A DNA stretch of 64,000 nucleotides from Rotaria sp. Silwood1 (Eukaryota > Rotifera > Eurotatoria > Philodinida > Philodinidae), in assembly GCA_905250075.1 (NCBI GenBank), contig CAJNOP010000008.1, positions 3,730,941-3,794,940 of the forward strand, given 5' to 3'. Position numbers and translations under genes: made by a program. Position 1 is the first letter of the stretch, and every line of letters begins with the position of its first letter. Positions 13,212 through 24,902 of the stretch are shown one piece after another. Below the pieces are notes generated by a model. The model worked only from the letters and a program-made list of their open reading frames with translations. It was not told the DNA's origin and did not search any database.

Positions 13212-15691
13212 ATGACTAAAACATTCTCTTCTGAATCAGCTAATTGGATTCCTCCATCACATCCAACAACGTTTTCATCAACTGTACCAAACTTTGAAGA
13301 AGCTCTACCATTTCGTGTTAATCGTGAAGCTGTACAAAATTATGTTAAAAATCGTGGAAGTTTAAATATTGGTGATTGGGCTATTGAAGGTCAAAGAATG
13401 TCAACAACAACAGCAACAACAACAACAACAACAGCACCAATAAATCAAGAATCAAATTTACCACAACCAAAAGTTTTAGGACCTGATGCTTTACGAAACT
13501 ATACCAAAAGTCGTTGTTCAACACCAAATCTTATTCATGGCAATGTTCAACCACTTGATTCACAGTATGGTATGCGTGTAAAAAAAGAAGGTCGTGCTAA
13601 TTATGAAAAAAATCATAATACAGAAATGAAAACATTATTACAAGATTATGGAAAATTATCTTTACCAACACCACCAGTACCTCATACACAAGGCGAGGTA
13701 AAATTTATCAAAGAAATTAGTGCTTACACTATCTTCCCTACTCTAAATTTTGTTTTTCTATTAACAAATTTTTTTTGTTATGAGTATCCTGGAGATATGA
13801 GATCACTACACAAAAACTTGGACATTTTTATCCTTAGCAAAAAAAATCAATAGTTTAGGAAAAGAATCACTTTCAACAAACATTGATTTCTCTATTATCT
13901 TATGACTTAGATGGTATCTACAATTGCATGAATAATAGCTAAATGTTGATTACATATACAATTGTTGATTTGCTAAAAAAAATAATAAAATCATCATAAG
14001 CAATTACTTTATTAACAAGTACTACCTATTAGACTACTGAATGAGTACAATTTTTTGGTAATCGTACCCAAATACGAGAGTACTTAACCCGTTGATTGCA
14101 TTACTGTGACACATTGCTGATAGTTTAACAGAACGACTTATCTACCATGTTATCCAGAGTATCGTTATTAAACAGCAACATTCAAAACATATGTTCTAGT
14201 TTTCAATGAAAATGTGCTATTAAAAATGCAGTTTTTTGTTTTCATATATCGTTATTTTTCACGTCTATATCGAGTACAAGTATGTACCCGATCTGCGGGT
14301 TGCAGTACTCTACTATCTATCATAAAAAAGTATTCAATTACATGCTTATTTTTTATTATATCAGAAAGACTGTTTAGCCTATAACTTCACAGTAATTCGT
14401 TTTTAAAAAGTGAAAATTTTAACAACAATCTAGCTTCATACAGCTTATCAAAAACAAAAAGAAAAAAAAATGGTACTTATAACTATGGTTCGAACTTCTG
14501 AAAAGAGAAAATCAATATGATAATCAAGAATTGAAGCAACATGATTAAGAAAATGACATGTATATACTTCTTGTTTGTTTCTTTTGCTTTATGACATTTT
14601 ATATCCCAAGTAGTGTTGTGTTATCAAAATCTCTGACACAAACCTTGGAATTTTCAGTGCTAGCAAAAATATCATTATTTTTAGAACAGGTCAATATAAT
14701 GTAAAATACGAGAAAAGCAGCTAGTATTTTCTAGATTTGAATCTTCAAAAATTGTTTTCTATTAGAAATAAATATGATTTTTGAAATTAATACACAAAAA
14801 TACATCGGAGACTCTAAGTTTTACAGCAAAATATCTCTGATTAAAATTTTCGTTCTCTTTCTTCTTAGCTTTTTATTCGTAAAACTTTAAGTTGTAGTGC
14901 CCACAGGAAAAATTTGATTGAAAGTTTTTTTCGATGAAAGATAGAGTTTACGGCATCGTTTTGCATATTAATTTTGCAAATCATGCTTGTTTTCCATTAA
15001 AACCATGTTTTATTAATAAAAATCTAGAAATACTAGTCGTTTTTTAGGATATTTCATGTGGAAATGACTTCGTTCTTAATATAACAATTTTTCACTAACA
15101 ATGAAAATGTTCAATGTCCGATTGTTTTATTTCATATCGTCATACCACGCACAACCAAAAAAGAAAAACTAACAGGACACTATAGTCCATGAGAAAAAGT
15201 CGCCAATTCCTTTCAATAGAAAATTTTCAATTGATTTGTTTTGTTTTTAATAGCTAGCAACAAATCTATTTTATTCACATCAAGAAGGTCAAATGGGTCC
15301 AATATTAAATAATTATGGTCGTACATCAGCTACACCAAGACCAATACCTCATGTAAAAGGTGTTGATGCTGAAATGAATCTTCAAAAAGGTCTTGGTGAT
15401 TCTCAATTACTTCAACATGGCATTGATCGTTACACACCAACTCCAGAACCACATGTTAAAGGTGATCAAGCTTATTCAAATTATGATATGGGTCAAGGTC
15501 ATCATGTTAATGATCTTTTTCATCAATATGGTAAATTACAACAATCAGCTCGAGCTCCACCTAAAGTTAAATTCGATGGTATTGAAAATTTACGAAAAGG
15601 TCAAGGTGATGATATGCGTAAAACACTTTCACAATGTCCACCAACAAATCGCCGTATCGAACGTCCACAATCGGCATCATACTGGTCATAA
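13212..15691 (+). CDS. Tandem-repeat protein, function unknown
   Basis: Two exons, 13212-13697 and 15254-15691, joined in phase 0 across a 1.56-kb intron; 307 residues. I do not recognise the family. The protein is hydrophilic, has no signal peptide or membrane segment, and is built from degenerate repeats of about 40 residues. Each repeat is roughly [VKG-x2-A-x2-NY-x-K-x-G-x2-M-x2-LL-x2-YGKL-x-P-x-P-x-PH]. Clear instances start near GRANYEKNHN, GVDAEMNLQKG, GDQAYSNYDMG and FDGIENLRKGQG, separated by PHVKG or PHTQG linkers. A Thr-rich run (ACA/ACAACA codons) interrupts the N-terminal part. The C-terminus, RPQSASYWS, is reminiscent of tails in some cytoskeleton-associated proteins, which is weak evidence. 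The ORF starts at the first ATG after a T-rich leader. Its stop codon lies only 152 bp before the next gene. Confidence 0.8.
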
Positions 15692-15770
15692 TTATATTTT
15701 TTAGTGTATTTTATGTCGTAATTAATTTGAAATTCTTCTTCTTCTTGTTGTTTTGTAAAAGAAAAAAAGG

Positions 15771-15776
15771 AATAAA
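15771..15776 (+). terminator. Polyadenylation signal of the repeat-protein gene
   Basis: AATAAA 79 bases past the stop codon and 67 bases before the next gene's ATG. It is well placed to end the upstream mRNA while the downstream mRNA begins at the nearby acceptor site. Confidence 0.5.
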
Positions 15777-15812
15777 TCGATCGATTTTATGATCATAAAG
15801 GTTATGAATTGA

Positions 15813-15843
15813 TGTTTTCTTTTCTTTTTTCGTCATTGTAGAC
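15813..15843 (+). promoter_or_regulatory. Splice-acceptor-like site right before the LEKR1-like ATG
   Basis: A T/C-rich tract (TTTTCTTTTCTTTTTT) is followed by CATTGTAG and then AC-ATG. There is no room for a normal upstream exon that avoids the previous gene's 3' end. The arrangement therefore fits a spliced-leader trans-splice acceptor, known in bdelloid rotifers, although a 5' UTR cis intron reaching into or past the upstream gene is possible. Confidence 0.45.
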
Positions 15844-18800
15844 ATGCACAAACAAGACCATTTTGAACGTTATACACCACAATATCCTTTACCTGTTGAT
15901 ATAACAAATATGTCTCGACAAGATACGGTCTGTCAATTTTGTGGTGTTTCTTATTTAATTCATAATGAAATTAAAGCACTTGAAGGGAAATGTCAAAAAC
16001 TTGAAGCTGATTTAGCTTATTATGCTGGTATAAGTTCACGTGAAAATGCTTTAGAACAAACATTACAAAATGAACGAGCACGTATGTCTGATCTTGAGTC
16101 AAACCTTGCCATTAGTACTCACAAGTAAATTAATAAATTAGTATTAAATTACAGAGAAATAGATTTTATTTTCATAGACACAATGAAATGACAAGAAAAC
16201 TTCAGTTAGTACATGATCAATTAGAACAATCAATAAATGCTCATCAAGAAACGAAGTAGATACTTTTTTTTATTTGAATAACATATTTATTTGATTGGTT
16301 GTTTCTTGTTAAAGAAATTCTTTTTCAAAATATTCATCCAAACTAAGACTTACACGCAACCAAATACAAACTATTCGAAAAGAATATTCGATTTTACAAG
16401 ATTTTTATTCAAATGACATTCAAAATTGGAAAATGTATTTACAAACTGTTGAAATTACATTACAAAAAGGTAAAGAATTTTAATCATCAAAATTTCTATT
16501 TTGAAATTATCTATTATCTAGAAACTCAAATCATAATGAACAAATACACAAAACAAATTAATAATTATCAAACAGAAATTGAACAATATCAACAACAACT
16601 TAAGTATGTAAAAGACTTTTCTCTAAGCTTCGGATTAGAGTCCATAGGATCCAAAATTTTCGGAATCGAACCGGGCCTAACGTACTTTGATACTTTTCTT
16701 GAAATTTTCTAATCGAAATTGGATAGTCGTTCAGAAGATATGAGATATTTTTATCTGGTTTTCTTTTCTATTTGGTAGATAGTACACCCTATTCATTTTT
16801 CAGACCATTAACACCCATTGAATTAAACATTGTCGAAGCCGAATCCAACTGAATTCGTGCTCGAAACCAACTTGACAACTTCTACTTTAAATAGATATCT
16901 GGCTAGTATAGCTCATCTTTTATCTGACGTCATCTTTTATGATAGAATGGTAAAGAGAAACATGTGATCATCCATGATTCTAAATTCACTAATGAGGTTT
17001 ACAAGTATGTTGAATAAGTTGCTGTTTGTATTGGAACAAGATATTTTCCATTCTTCATGCAATGTACGTTTCCTTCGTTGAAAAATTTATTTAGGTTTCA
17101 GAAAGATGGAAGGAGAGAAGGCGCTATGCTTCGTTCATATCGATCCAGAAGCTATCTATCCTTGGAGAAGCGTTTTTTTTCTCTTGTGTTATTGAAAAAA
17201 AAAATTTTTAACCGGAGAGCACTACTACTTCTGACTCTGTTTGATGACCCGAAATAAACTACTTGGTATATTACATCATTTATTTGGTTTCTAGTGAAAT
17301 AAATCAATCTTTTCGAGATCTTCAAATCAAATATCAACAATCTCAACTCCAATTAAATGAATCTCATACTATGTAAAAATGTTCTTTTTCATGATTGTTA
17401 TTCATATATGTATTTTTTTTTAAATGTAGAATACAAAATGATTTAGAAGCAGCTCGAGGAGAAATTGAGATTCAAAAAAATGAACTATCTTATTTACGTG
17501 AACAAATATCACAATATGAACAAACTAAAACACAATTACAAAATGATTTAGAACAAACAAAACGATTTGCTCAGCAATTAGAAAGACAACTATCTGATAA
17601 AGATGCATCAAAAGCCAATACTGATTTAATAATTGATCAATATCGACAACAACTTACAAATGAAAAAGAACTTCGATTAAGTAAAAGAATAATTTTTATT
17701 AAGTTAAATTTACCTATTGCTTTTTTGTTTCTTTATTATAGAAGCTGATACAGAATTAGAAAATATTCGATCGAAATTTCTTCAATTAACTAATGACTAT
17801 GAACAATTGAATTTAATGAAAAAAGAATTCGAAACAAATGAGTTAAATACTCGACGAAAAATTGATGAAATAAATCGATCACGTCAAGCTGTTCTTGATC
17901 GTACACGTGATGAATACGAAAAATTATTAAGAAAATATCACGATCTTGATGAAGTCTATCATGAACTTGTTAATTTACGAGAAAAAGATACTTGTAAGAA
18001 ATAAAATCTATTGATTAAAATTATCTTATTGCTTTTCTTAATACAGTAGAATTAAAAACTATACGTTCTGAACTTGAACGATTACATAATGAAAATATTG
18101 AATTAACAAAACAACGAGAAACACTTCATATTACACATGATATACAAATGAAAAAAATTCATGATACTTATTCAATTAAATTACGTGAAGCTGAACAATG
18201 GCCTGATCGTCTTCAAACTGAATTAAATCGTGAACGTGAACAACATCGAATACAAATTCATGAACTTGAACAACGTCTAAAAGAAAATTTTTTAACTGTA
18301 TGTATTATTTAATGTGTTTAAAAATACTATGTACATTTTGTTTAGGAATTAAATATTGAAAAACAAAAATATACTGGTCTTTTACGTAAATATGAACATG
18401 ATTCTGGTTATTCAACAGAACAACTTCGTCATGAATTACTTTCGACAGAAAAAGTAACAATTGAACAACGACACTATTATACAAAACAAATCGAACAACT
18501 TGAAAAAGATAAAATTGACTTAAAAAAAGAATTGGATGCATTAAGAGATGTTCTTAAAGAACTACATGAACAAATGAGTAAGTACAACATTTCTTTTTTT
18601 TTTTTAAAGAGATTCAAATTTCTTTGTCTTTTAGATAATCAAGAATCAATGAATAATGATCGAATACATAATTTAAAATTAAAAGAAGATTTATTAGCAA
18701 AAGAAACAAGTCTATTTCAAGCCCAATCAACTATCAATGAATTACAACAATGTTTAGAACAAACACGCGAAGAAGTATCCATATTTCTTATTCTAGAATT

Positions 18801-20986
18801 CATTTTCTATTGAATAAGTTCTTTATACAAGATGTGTCTTCAATCTTCAACTATTTATACGTTATTAGAATTAATCAACAGTCACCAGTTTAGATCAGAA
18901 TTTTTTTGTGACTCTAAAGATGCTTAGCTATAAGTATACACTCAAACACATCAAATATGTTGTTTTTATCAAGTAAATTAGAGTTTTCTTGTGATAAATA
19001 ACTTCTCTGAATTGTATTATGAGATAATTTTGACTGTCTAAATTTTCTAGCGAATTTCATTGCTCACAAAACTATGAATTATGCTAACGAGGAAACATTC
19101 GAAATGATTCGACATCGACCAAATTCATATTTGACTCTTAAATACGATTGAGTGTGATTACTAAAATTTTTATGTATAAATAGGCCTTAGAATCACTAGA
19201 ATATTCGAAAATTTTCATGCTATATGAATATATTTTTCTTGAAATATTCAATGTTATTGATCAGTCGATGTTACTGCTGTACTTATAAGATTTTGCTATT
19301 GCTTACACACTTATTGTCTCATAACAAATTAGATGAAGACTTAACCATTCTGATTTTCATGAATATCTGGCATACAGATGAAAAGCTCTAATATCACAGT
19401 TACTTCTCTAATAGAGTAAGGCATGGATTCGAAATCGTTCAAACTTCTATAGTTTCATCGAATCGTACTTATAAGTCAAATATGAGTCAATCAGCATCTG
19501 ATAGCTGTGAATATTTCCTTGTAAGGAAGAACTCTAAAAGATCAAAATTCTTGATCATTTTTCAAATTATGTTTTTCTTAAACAAACCATAAAAAGAAAC
19601 AAATACTGTTTTTTTTTGTAGAGAAAATTTCATTTTAAAAATTTATCTATAAAAACACTTCTAAGTTTAGTTTGGACCAGCTTTTGTATACGTACAAAAC
19701 TAACGAGAAAACTTCCTTAGATGTCGCATTTCGATTGCTATTGTTTTTAGTTGCATAGTGTTTTAATAGAAATGCTAAAAGAATTCGGGTTTCTATTTAT
19801 ATTTGACTAAACTATCAGCTGTATAATATGTCCATCTTTTAGAAACATCGATAGGCCCTCAAGTGTTTGGAAGACTCGTATTTTTGGTTTATGATGTGAA
19901 ACTTTATGTATACAGAGAACTCAACTTGACTAGCTTCCATACAAAAATCGTAAAAGGTTTGAACAGTGTCTCTAAGATATGATACCTTGTAGACCTTTCT
20001 CCATAAATAGTGTATACAACATGCATTTTTTGAAATCTTCATATCTCGAAGAGATTTCGTTCAAAACTTGCGAATTTTTTTATGAACCCTGGCCTAGTTG
20101 AGTCCTCTATACACGCAAAGTTTCAGATCCAAATTCAAAAAATAGAAGTTTTGTGAAAACCATTCTGAACCTCGACAAAACGGACATACAAAAATTCGAT
20201 AGCTTGTCCCAATAATAATGAGAACCTAAATCCTTGTAGGATTTTTATTAGAACATGATGCAGCAAAACAAAAGCATCAAAATCAGAAGGAGACAGCTGA
20301 AGAAACTTCCGCGTAACTTCATTGAAATATTCTGAAGAAATACGACGAAAATGAATAAAATTTCTCATTCTAGTTATTTTCTTTTTCAGTAATTCTAAAA
20401 GCGCTAAAAATTTGAAGAAATATTTTATGAAACAATGGTTTTTCTATTTAGATGATAACTTTACAAGAAACAGTGCATAAAGAATGTACAGAACGTGAAC
20501 AATTAAAAGATGCACTTATTGATGCACGTCAACAATTACTTGCAATGAAGAAAAACGGTTTAGGATATATAAAATATGTCTTTTTGTTTTGTTCTAAAAT
20601 ATTTTTACTTTCAAATAGGTGTTCTTAATGGAACAGTATCTCGATCACTTCATTCACCACCAGTTGCTTTTGAAGAACTTGAAAAACGTGTATCTGAACC
20701 TCTTTCATATTCTCAAAATTATCATCCTAATAAAATTCCTTCGTGTATTCAATCTGAACCAACAAAACGTGATAATAGTGTTTCTGGTAATGTTGCTGAT
20801 TCTATCGCTAGACCAATGTCTACATCAAAAAATATTCCATATCGTTATAACGCGCTTCCACCTATTCAGCAACAACAACAACAGCAAAAGCAACGTCGAA
20901 ATGGAAATATACTAGCATCAAATAAATCAGGACAATTAATCGAAAACCAACGACGTATTGCTCGATTTATTAAACATGTCAAATGA
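15844..20986 (+). CDS. Long coiled-coil protein, LEKR1-like
   Basis: Twelve exons follow in phase: 15844-16124, 16178-16255, 16315-16469, 16522-16603, 17295-17372, 17430-17680, 17742-17993, 18047-18297, 18346-18577, 18635-18774, 20452-20557 and 20619-20986. They give 757 residues. The N-terminus holds a short Cys motif, DTVCQFCGVSYLIHNEIKAL, that I associate with vertebrate LEKR1 (leucine-, glutamate- and lysine-rich protein 1), which is of similar size. This assignment is from memory and moderate. The rest, to about residue 620, is almost unbroken heptad-rich coiled coil heavy in Gln, Glu, Lys and Leu. The C-terminal ~120 residues are Pro/Ser/Gln-rich and disordered, with a short poly-Gln run, and end in a basic RRIARFIKHVK tail. 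Two introns are long (691 and 1677 bp); the rest are 48-65 bp. One donor (G|GTTTAG after 20557) is atypical. It probably forms a filamentous or centrosomal/ciliary scaffold; the function is inferred. Confidence 0.8.
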
Positions 20987-21557
20987 ATTAAGATCAATGA
21001 GCTTTAATTTTATTCTGTTTATTTGTTTATTTTTTGTTGTTTATTTTTTAATTCAGCACACCAAAGCCTTTTTTTTGGCTAAATGTGTGTTGTGTCTTTC
21101 TTAATGATCTCATTATTTCTCAGTTTTTTTTTGTTTTCTATGTATACACATTGATGCTCATTAAAATATTGTAATTTATGGTGATTTTTTTAGTATGTGA
21201 ATTGATAAGTTTTTAGTTTTTATTTAATTATAAAAATCAAGTGTTTTTGCATTTAAAATTATATTCATCCATACGATAAGTCTTCCAATTGCACAGTGCA
21301 TATAGCATTAATCGATTGTATTTCTTTCAATAAAGATAAATAAGAATGTATAAATAATAGAGTTTCAACTTCGGCCAAATAAGAAACCTTATATATACAT
21401 TTACTTAATATGAACGCCATCTACCATTGACTTCATTGGCAATGCTATTCCATTCTTTCTTACTTACTTTCTTATTTTGTAAATATTCATTATGCATTTG
21501 TTCCTATCTTAGATTGTTTTCTACTGACTTTATATAATTTAACAATTATTGTTAAAG
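20987..21557 (+). other. 3' UTR of the LEKR1-like gene and spacer before the MAPEG gene
   Basis: A T-rich stretch with an AATAAA at 21329-21334, about 345 bases past the stop codon, probably the 3' end signal of the coiled-coil gene. The remaining ~220 bases lead to the next start codon on the same strand. No other feature is seen. Confidence 0.5.
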
Positions 21558-22010
21558 ATGGTACAAGAGAATTTTCAAGAAAAACAACAACTTCGGATTT
21601 TTGGACCATTTTTTGCTACAATGTTACTGACAACTATTGTTTGGGTGTATTTGTTCATTCGACGTATTCATTTTCTTCAATCGAAAAATATTCGACCAGA
21701 ACAACTTATGCGTCCTGGTGAACTAGCACGAATTTCGCCTCCTGCTATATCAAATCCATCAGATAATCTAAAAAATTTATTTGAAATGCCTGTATTGTTT
21801 TATGCGCTTTCAATCTACTTATTTATAACGCAGCAAGTTGATACACCATATGTTGTTGCTGCATGGATTTTCTTTATTTTCCGAGTATTACATAGTTCTA
21901 TTCATTGTACGTTTAATGCAATCTATCCTCGGTTTTATTGTTATTTGTTTTCTTGTTTGGCTTTATTTTTTATGCTTTTCCGTGCCATGTTAACACATTG
22001 TTTTTCATAA
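21558..22010 (+). CDS. MAPEG-family integral membrane protein
   Basis: Single exon, 150 residues, starting at the ATG after GTTAAAG. The protein has four membrane helices (about residues 12-35, 73-95, 101-122 and 129-148), the topology and length of MAPEG proteins (microsomal glutathione S-transferase / FLAP superfamily). Diagnostic segments are NLFEMPVLFY before helix 2 and FRVLHSSIHCTFNAIYPRF at the end of helix 3. These match the uncharacterised 'MAPEG family protein' type common in bacteria more than vertebrate MGST1-3. Enzymatic activity toward glutathione is not established for that subgroup. It has no intron, unlike most genes here. An AATAAA at 22022-22027 lies 11 bases past the stop. 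The location should be the ER or another endomembrane. Confidence 0.8.
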   Translation: MVQENFQEKQQLRIFGPFFATMLLTTIVWVYLFIRRIHFLQSKNIRPEQLMRPGELARISPPAISNPSDNLKNLFEMPVLFYALSIYLFITQQVDTPYVVAAWIFFIFRVLHSSIHCTFNAIYPRFYCYLFSCLALFFMLFRAMLTHCFS

Positions 22011-22021
22011 TTTTTCATATT

Positions 22022-22027
22022 AATAAA
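22022..22027 (+). terminator. Polyadenylation signal of the MAPEG gene
   Basis: AATAAA 11 bases after the stop codon, implying a very short 3' UTR. Confidence 0.5.
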
Positions 22028-24898
22028 TTTTTGCTACTATAGTAAATAGCTTAACAAATCACATTTACTCTTCTATAATAGTCAATGTATATGATTTATT
22101 TTCCTTTATAAAATATTCTATTAGAATAGTGTTAAAATACGGTGATAACTCATCTTTTCTCACGTTAAAGAAAACTTAGAAGATTTGATGGAAAACAAGA
22201 TAATTGTTCTCAAAGAAAGAAAATCGAGGTAGCATATTTCTACAGTTCCAAAAACATTACTGAATCGATGATGTATGATCCTCAATTCTTATTTGATACT
22301 AATTGAGATATTTTCAATGATCGAAGAAAAAAGCATTTCAACATACTACGCCAAGCATAGATAGATCAATACGATTATATAGTATCAACAATAACAGGTT
22401 TCAGCACTCTTTAAGATTGTCTAGAAATCAATAGACTGGGTCACGTATTATTCTTTCTCAGTAACTATAAAACATATAGAGCTCGCTTGTATTATGTTGA
22501 AAGAATGGCAGCAATAGAATGCTGTTTGTCTTACATGAAATTGTTGATCTTTCTGAAAGATATTGATCATTTATAGTCAAAAGAAGGTAAGCATTATTCT
22601 TCAATAAATATTGAGGTCGAAACGTGCCGTTTTTCTATTCATGACTTAATTGACATCAATTCTCGAATTTTTCGATTTTAAAACCTCCAACATTACTTCA
22701 AATAGAATAGATTCTGAACACTATTCTTTCGTTGTAATGAAGTAGGTCCAGGAGTTAGTCATAGAAATATTGAAAGAATAAAACGTCTAAACCAGAAAAA
22801 ACATTGTTTAAAACATATGTTATATATATAAAGAAAAAAATGTTTGTTGTTTTGTTTGAATGTATTTTCGAAAAAAAGGAAGAAATAATTTCGAGCACAT
22901 TTCACATCTGATCCATTATGGAATGATGTAATTTGACAAATTTCGTTTTGATTTAGTTTTACATGTACGAAGAAGATAAAATTGAACAACATATTAAAAA
23001 ACTGTTATGTATTATAAATGATGTCAAACTATGTCATAATGTTGATGCATATTTGGATTACATTGCTAAGTTTGAAGATGAAGGAACATCCTTGATTCTT
23101 TTTGACTGATCGTAAAAAAGTCACTTATTGACTTAACTTATAAATTTTCTCAATTTCATACAGTCTAGATTTTTTGTGATTGTACTTATTCTACTCATTG
23201 TGATCAAACTATAACTTATTGAAAGATGACAGATTTATTGACCGACGTTAAAAACATTAATACCGAAATGACTCGATATCGTTGTAGCATTGATAATTTT
23301 TGGTACGTATTAACGTTATTTAAAAAAATGAACCTACGAAAAACTTCGAAACCATCTCTTTATTTGTACACATGATTAAAACGATTATTCTCGAAAAAGA
23401 CAAAATTCACCGCTTACAGCTGTTTCAAATACATTAGTCAATCTTATCCAGATAACCCTGAATGTCTACAAATTGTTCAAACTTAGAATTACAGAGCATA
23501 AGAATTTGATTCAATCGATTGGATTTGTTAAAGTCTATCTAACGCAATTATATATTTAATGAAATTACTTAAATTGACGAGCATTTCAGTGTTGAATTCT
23601 AGATACTTGAAGGACTTCATTCAACATGAATTAGTCATCGAAACTAGATCAAATAATTCTTTGAAATCGAGAATACTTTTATATACAAAATCTAAGCTAT
23701 TGTCTATATAAATATCGATCGAGTGGAAAATACTTCAAACTCTATTCGATAGTCTTAATTTCTGGTGATGTTCTTACTCGAAAGCTAACTTCTCTGAGCA
23801 TCATTTTGCAAAGCTCCAAGGTTGTGAAACGTTCAGGTGTGACTCTATAATCTTTTATATGAACTGTCTATGTATAGTCTACAAAATATCGGCTTCTTTT
23901 ACCAGTTGTTGCATAATTCTGTGAGTGGTCTATAAAACCTCATGATTATCATAACAAAAAAAATAAGAAGAGTCATTAAAAAAATTTAAAATTAAACCAT
24001 AGAAATGATATGAGTTTTAGGTGAGGATTTTGGTGATCATTATATCTTATACTACATCCACATTTACTTTGGATATTATCAAAGGACAGGATGAGAATTT
24101 CACCGTAACTTTACCTTTATATACATGGATCTGATGTCTTCAAAAGCGTCAAAGTAGCTTCAAGTGAATCTTTTATGAGAAAAGTTTTTTTGATGACTTT
24201 GAAATTAGCTTGAACATGGTAGAAAATATTTGATCATTCCTCTTTCTAACGCATTTCTATATGTGGCATAATAAACCATCAATCATATTAAGATCATGAC
24301 AGCATGTGGCAGCAAAGAAGACTTTTACCATAATACACATCTTACTTTCTTTACTCTTTATTTTGATTCATGGCGTCCACAGAAAAAAGGGGAGAAGTTT
24401 TTTTTTTCTTTTCTTCTATTTAACCAGAAAGTACGGCAAAACATGCATGTAGTATGGTCGATCTTGTTGGCTGATTCTTATTGGTATTTTAATAATCTCT
24501 CTGACAATATAGTTAATCGTGTCGACTTTTTTCTGGAGAATGATGAAAGTTTTATAAATATTTTTTGTTGTAGAATATAAGTGATTATTGTTTGATATGA
24601 GTTATATATCTCGTATGGTAAAAGCTAGTTATTAATTAACAGACTCAACTTATTTAATGACAAAACACAAGCACTCAAAAGAAACACGAAGAATCAAACA
24701 TAAGTATTAGCTATTCATTTACATGGTTTAGTTTACACTAGAGCATCTGTTTCTTGAAGAAAAAAACCTTATTTTTTTATTTTGTTTTTATTCTCTTTCA
24801 TATGACAGTTGCAGGTTTCTGCATACTTGTTAGACTCAGTGCTACAAGTCGCGTTTTTTATCTTCCTTATAAAACCTGAAGATATTGGTTTGTTTTTA
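22028..24898. other. Intergenic, no intact gene seen
   Basis: About 2.9 kb between the MAPEG and acyltransferase genes. A stretch near 22980-23480 has patches of protein-like codon use on the plus strand but many stops. It may be an old decayed gene that I cannot identify. A pyrimidine-rich run, TTGTTTTTAG, ends at 24899, next to the acyltransferase start. Confidence 0.45.
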
Positions 24899-24899
24899 G
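24890..24899 (+). promoter_or_regulatory. Splice-acceptor-like site before the acyltransferase ATG
   Basis: TTGTTTTTAG is followed by AAT and the ATG at 24903. It is either a 5' UTR intron acceptor or a spliced-leader addition site. Confidence 0.4.
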
Positions 24900-24902
24900 A
24901 AT

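Noticed and set aside
16640-16700. GGTTCGA-like and tRNA-like words (also near 14480)
   Set aside because: No cloverleaf, no A-box/B-box spacing; I found no tRNA, rRNA or spliced-leader RNA gene in the window.
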